A stretch of 64,000 bases of DNA from NCBI GenBank assembly GCA_002433065.1, contig DJHK01000028.1:178840-242839 (forward strand). Reading direction: 5' to 3'. This document shows positions 62,243 to 64,000 of this stretch, one piece after another; position 1 is the stretch's first letter, and each line of letters begins with the position of its first letter. This DNA is from Chloroflexi bacterium UBA6622. GTDB lineage: Bacteria; Chloroflexota; UBA11872. The notes beneath the pieces were generated by a model. The model worked only from the letters and a program-made list of their open reading frames with translations, did no database searches and was not told where the DNA came from. The position numbers and the translations under genes are program-made.

Positions 62243-63151
62243 TCAGACAGGCATCTGTCGATTCGTGATATTTCGTCCTGCCTGGGCCAATGCTTCTTCA
62301 CCACTAATGATGGTGGCGCCCACCGTGTGTAGCAGATGTTGGGCACGGGCTTCGACGCTCATCGATGGGTCATTCCAGCTACAGAGAAATGCCAGGTCAG
62401 CTTCACTGCAGGCCTTCTGGACTGACTGTCTCGCGTCGTCGACATCAGTCCGATATGGGGGATCGTGCCCGCCAATGTGACCGTGTGAAAGACTCATATC
62501 ACCGGGTCCCCACTCCCCAAAAAAGAGACCGGGCGTGGAGGCAATCTCGTGAGCATGTGCAGCACCATCCCGGTCTTCAATTTTCACTCCGAGCAACAGT
62601 TCACCATCCGGGTTAAGGGGCCAGGGTTCGGCACGCCGAATGTACTCATCGGGTGATACTCCCCAAATCTCAGCTGCTGCAAATTGACCACCGAGTCCAC
62701 GAGTTCCTTCGGATAGTCCGACATCCCGTCCGAGCACCGCGGTTGGGTATCGACACGCGTTGACAAACGCGCGCGTGGCTTCAGCGGAGCGGGCGTGGCA
62801 TAGCACGATCCCGTGTACGCCTGAGCTGAGAATGTGACGAATTTGCCAGCTGTTCGCTTCAACTTCTGTGGCCGTCATCCCGTTTGCTGGCAAAGTGCAC
62901 AGGACCGTCGGAGTTCGGTGGCCTGAGTTGGTTGGTCCTCCGTCGCGGAGTCCATACATGAAGTCTGTTAGGGCGCGCGTATCGAGCGAATAGTGCTCAA
63001 ACTCCACAAGGATGAAGTCCGCCCATGTGCTGGCCATCTGGCGGCCAAGATCATGCGAAAGCCGTTCAGTTAGGCCGGTATAAAACAGGGGCTGTCCCGA
63101 TTGATGCAACTGTATACATCGATTCACTCGTTCAGCTGCTTGTGGAGCCAT
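62243..63151 (-). CDS. HpcH/HpaI aldolase/citrate lyase family protein
   Basis: A 302-residue class II-type pyruvate aldolase. It has F-I-L-V-E-F-E-H near 45 (in the position of D-x-E-H), G-V-K-I-E-D-R-D-G-A near 188 with the metal glutamate, and P-G-L-F-F-G-E-W-G-P-G-D-M-S near 207-220, corresponding to G-x-D-L-S. It cleaves or forms carbon-carbon bonds with pyruvate-like products. The ATG at 63151 overlaps the phosphorylase stop (TAATG) and follows GGGAGGG; a 23-residue longer frame is rejected for this reason. Confidence 0.83.
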   Translation of the reverse strand: MAPQAAERVNRCIQLHQSGQPLFYTGLTERLSHDLGRQMASTWADFILVEFEHYSLDTRALTDFMYGLRDGGPTNSGHRTPTVLCTLPANGMTATEVEANSWQIRHILSSGVHGIVLCHARSAEATRAFVNACRYPTAVLGRDVGLSEGTRGLGGQFAAAEIWGVSPDEYIRRAEPWPLNPDGELLLGVKIEDRDGAAHAHEIASTPGLFFGEWGPGDMSLSHGHIGGHDPPYRTDVDDARQSVQKACSEADLAFLCSWNDPSMSVEARAQHLLHTVGATIISGEEALAQAGRNITNRQMPV

Positions 63152-63957
63152 TACACCCTCCCGGTCGTTTCGAGGAGTTCCCCGATGGCTTGCATCACGA
63201 TGTCTGCCATGTGGACGCAATTGTCTTGATATACATCGGTTCCAAAGATGTTAGGCCAGTCGTTGCGATACACAAGGTCGCTTACAGTCAGGATGATCCC
63301 AAGTTCCACTCGTCGAAATTCGGCGACGATCATTAGTGCAGAGGTTTCCATATCGACGCCCAGGACCCCCTGGTTCGCGAACGTTCGGATCTTGCCGGTA
63401 AATTCCCGGTACAGGGCATCGGTGGTCCAGACGCTGCCTGTATGTACGGCCCGGGAACTGTTGTGAGCCGCAGAAATCAGGGTCCGCGTAGCTATTCCAT
63501 TCGCCCGGGCAATTTCACTGGGTGGGGCATAGTGAAAGGAGACGCCTTCTTCGCGTACGGCTTCTGTCGGAATTACATAATCTCCAACCCCAATGGAAGA
63601 TTGCAGGCTGCCGGTGGCTCCCGCAATCAGGATGGTACGTGCGCCTAGGGCAATGAGTTCTTCTAGTACTGCCACGGCACGTGCTGCTCCGACGGGAATC
63701 GTGGCCACTCCGATTGGACAATCACGCAGGGTGCCCAGCTTTAGTTGTGGATGAACATTTGAATCGACAGCCCTGGTTGCCTTGACCATTGGGGCAGTCA
63801 TCAGGTCTATGAATCCCCCTACAACTACTTGGGGGCAGACCACGTCTTTGTTGTGGCCCCGACGCGCAGCCATTTCGAGCATGTGGGCTTCCGGATCGAG
63901 GACGGGGGTCGGATCGCCTTGAGGATCTAACCAATCAGCTGGAGATGACGGCTTCAT
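63151..63957 (-). CDS. Nucleoside phosphorylase (PNP/UDP family)
   Basis: A 268-residue phosphorylase that cleaves a nucleoside to base and ribose-1-phosphate. G-A-T-G-S-L near 113 is the phosphate-binding glycine loop, E-G-V-S-F-H-Y near 137 a base-pocket segment, and G-V-D-M-E-T-S-A-L near 198-206 the ribose-binding signature. The closest layout is uridine phosphorylase or AMP nucleosidase-like. It ends one base into the HpaI aldolase start codon (TAATG), so these two genes are coupled, an unusual pairing. The last 43 bases of the window show nothing recognisable. Confidence 0.85.
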   Translation of the reverse strand: MKPSSPADWLDPQGDPTPVLDPEAHMLEMAARRGHNKDVVCPQVVVGGFIDLMTAPMVKATRAVDSNVHPQLKLGTLRDCPIGVATIPVGAARAVAVLEELIALGARTILIAGATGSLQSSIGVGDYVIPTEAVREEGVSFHYAPPSEIARANGIATRTLISAAHNSSRAVHTGSVWTTDALYREFTGKIRTFANQGVLGVDMETSALMIVAEFRRVELGIILTVSDLVYRNDWPNIFGTDVYQDNCVHMADIVMQAIGELLETTGRV

Positions 63958-64000
63958 TCGAAACTCTTACGGCACGTCACCGGGACGGAGGCTAGCGGCA

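Noticed and set aside
1..64000. tRNA or rRNA genes, CRISPR arrays, insertion sequences, attachment sites
   Set aside because: All gaps are under 300 bases; by-eye reading found no T-loop/anticodon pattern, no regularly spaced repeats and no transposase or integrase motifs. Covariance-model searches were not possible.

Overview
The window is about 64 kb of ordinary, gene-dense bacterial chromosome with moderate GC content. No rRNA, tRNA, CRISPR array, transposase or phage gene was recognised, and no gap between genes exceeds 300 bases. The gene mix points, by inference only, to a free-living aerobic Chloroflexota-like organism (marine SAR202/Dehalococcoidia-type). The pointers are a tungsten/molybdopterin aldehyde oxidoreductase with a MoaD-like partner, NHL and SMP-30 propellers, paired Gfo/Idh/MocA dehydrogenases, an HpaI-type aldolase, a Thermus-type isocitrate dehydrogenase, and an L,D-transpeptidase carrying the ETGH...FGYP repeats common in Chloroflexota envelope proteins. 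GTG and TTG starts are frequent, and many neighbouring genes overlap by 4 nt.

Layout. 1-6.3 kb (+): end of argD, argH, two glycosyltransferases, lysC and a DUF151 nuclease. 6.3-12.1 kb (-): a large exported glycosidase-like protein carrying a c-type heme motif, a Gfo/Idh dehydrogenase, a small unknown protein, a methyltransferase, a sugar-phosphate nucleotidyltransferase and a VOC protein. 12.4-14.3 kb (+): an unusual NrdR with two zinc ribbons, then a lipase-like hydrolase. 14.3-20 kb (-): metallophosphoesterase, accA, accD, a ClpC-type AAA+ ATPase and a small pilin-like membrane peptide. 20.3-23.3 kb (+): moaC (with a puzzling 5' end) and gyrA. 23.4-25.4 kb (-): mnmG.

25.5-30.7 kb (+): a translationally coupled run of three unknown proteins and a three-helix SPFH protein, followed by rodZ-like and pgsA genes. 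This is the best candidate for an undescribed envelope system. 30.8-33.9 kb (+): two coupled membrane proteins and a DMT transporter. 34.2-35.3 kb (+): a second Gfo/Idh protein. 35.5-40.5 kb (-): ABC exporter, aldehyde ferredoxin oxidoreductase, a MoaD-like protein and SMP-30. 40.6-41.5 kb (+): aldo/keto reductase. 41.6-45.3 kb (-): dnaE. 45.4-46.9 kb (+): a membrane-tethered zinc-ribbon peptide and an MFS protein. 47-49.3 kb (-): a PpiC-type foldase and rpsF-ssb-rpsR. 49.4-56.4 kb: a mixed region with an alpha/beta hydrolase, rmuC, family 5 uracil-DNA glycosylase, DUF6159 membrane protein, SDR, L,D-transpeptidase, ArsC and an anchored unknown protein. 56.4-64 kb (-): HD hydrolase, NHL protein, NTF2-like, purE, icd, FMN reductase, HIBADH-like, HpaI aldolase and nucleoside phosphorylase.

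Functionally the window combines housekeeping (arginine, aspartate-family and fatty-acid synthesis, DNA replication and topology, ribosome, tRNA modification) with catabolic redox genes suited to oxidising sugars, aldehydes and organic acids. Start sites were moved from the longest reading frame wherever a Shine-Dalgarno match, a conserved N-terminus or a neighbour overlap argued for it; each case is noted.
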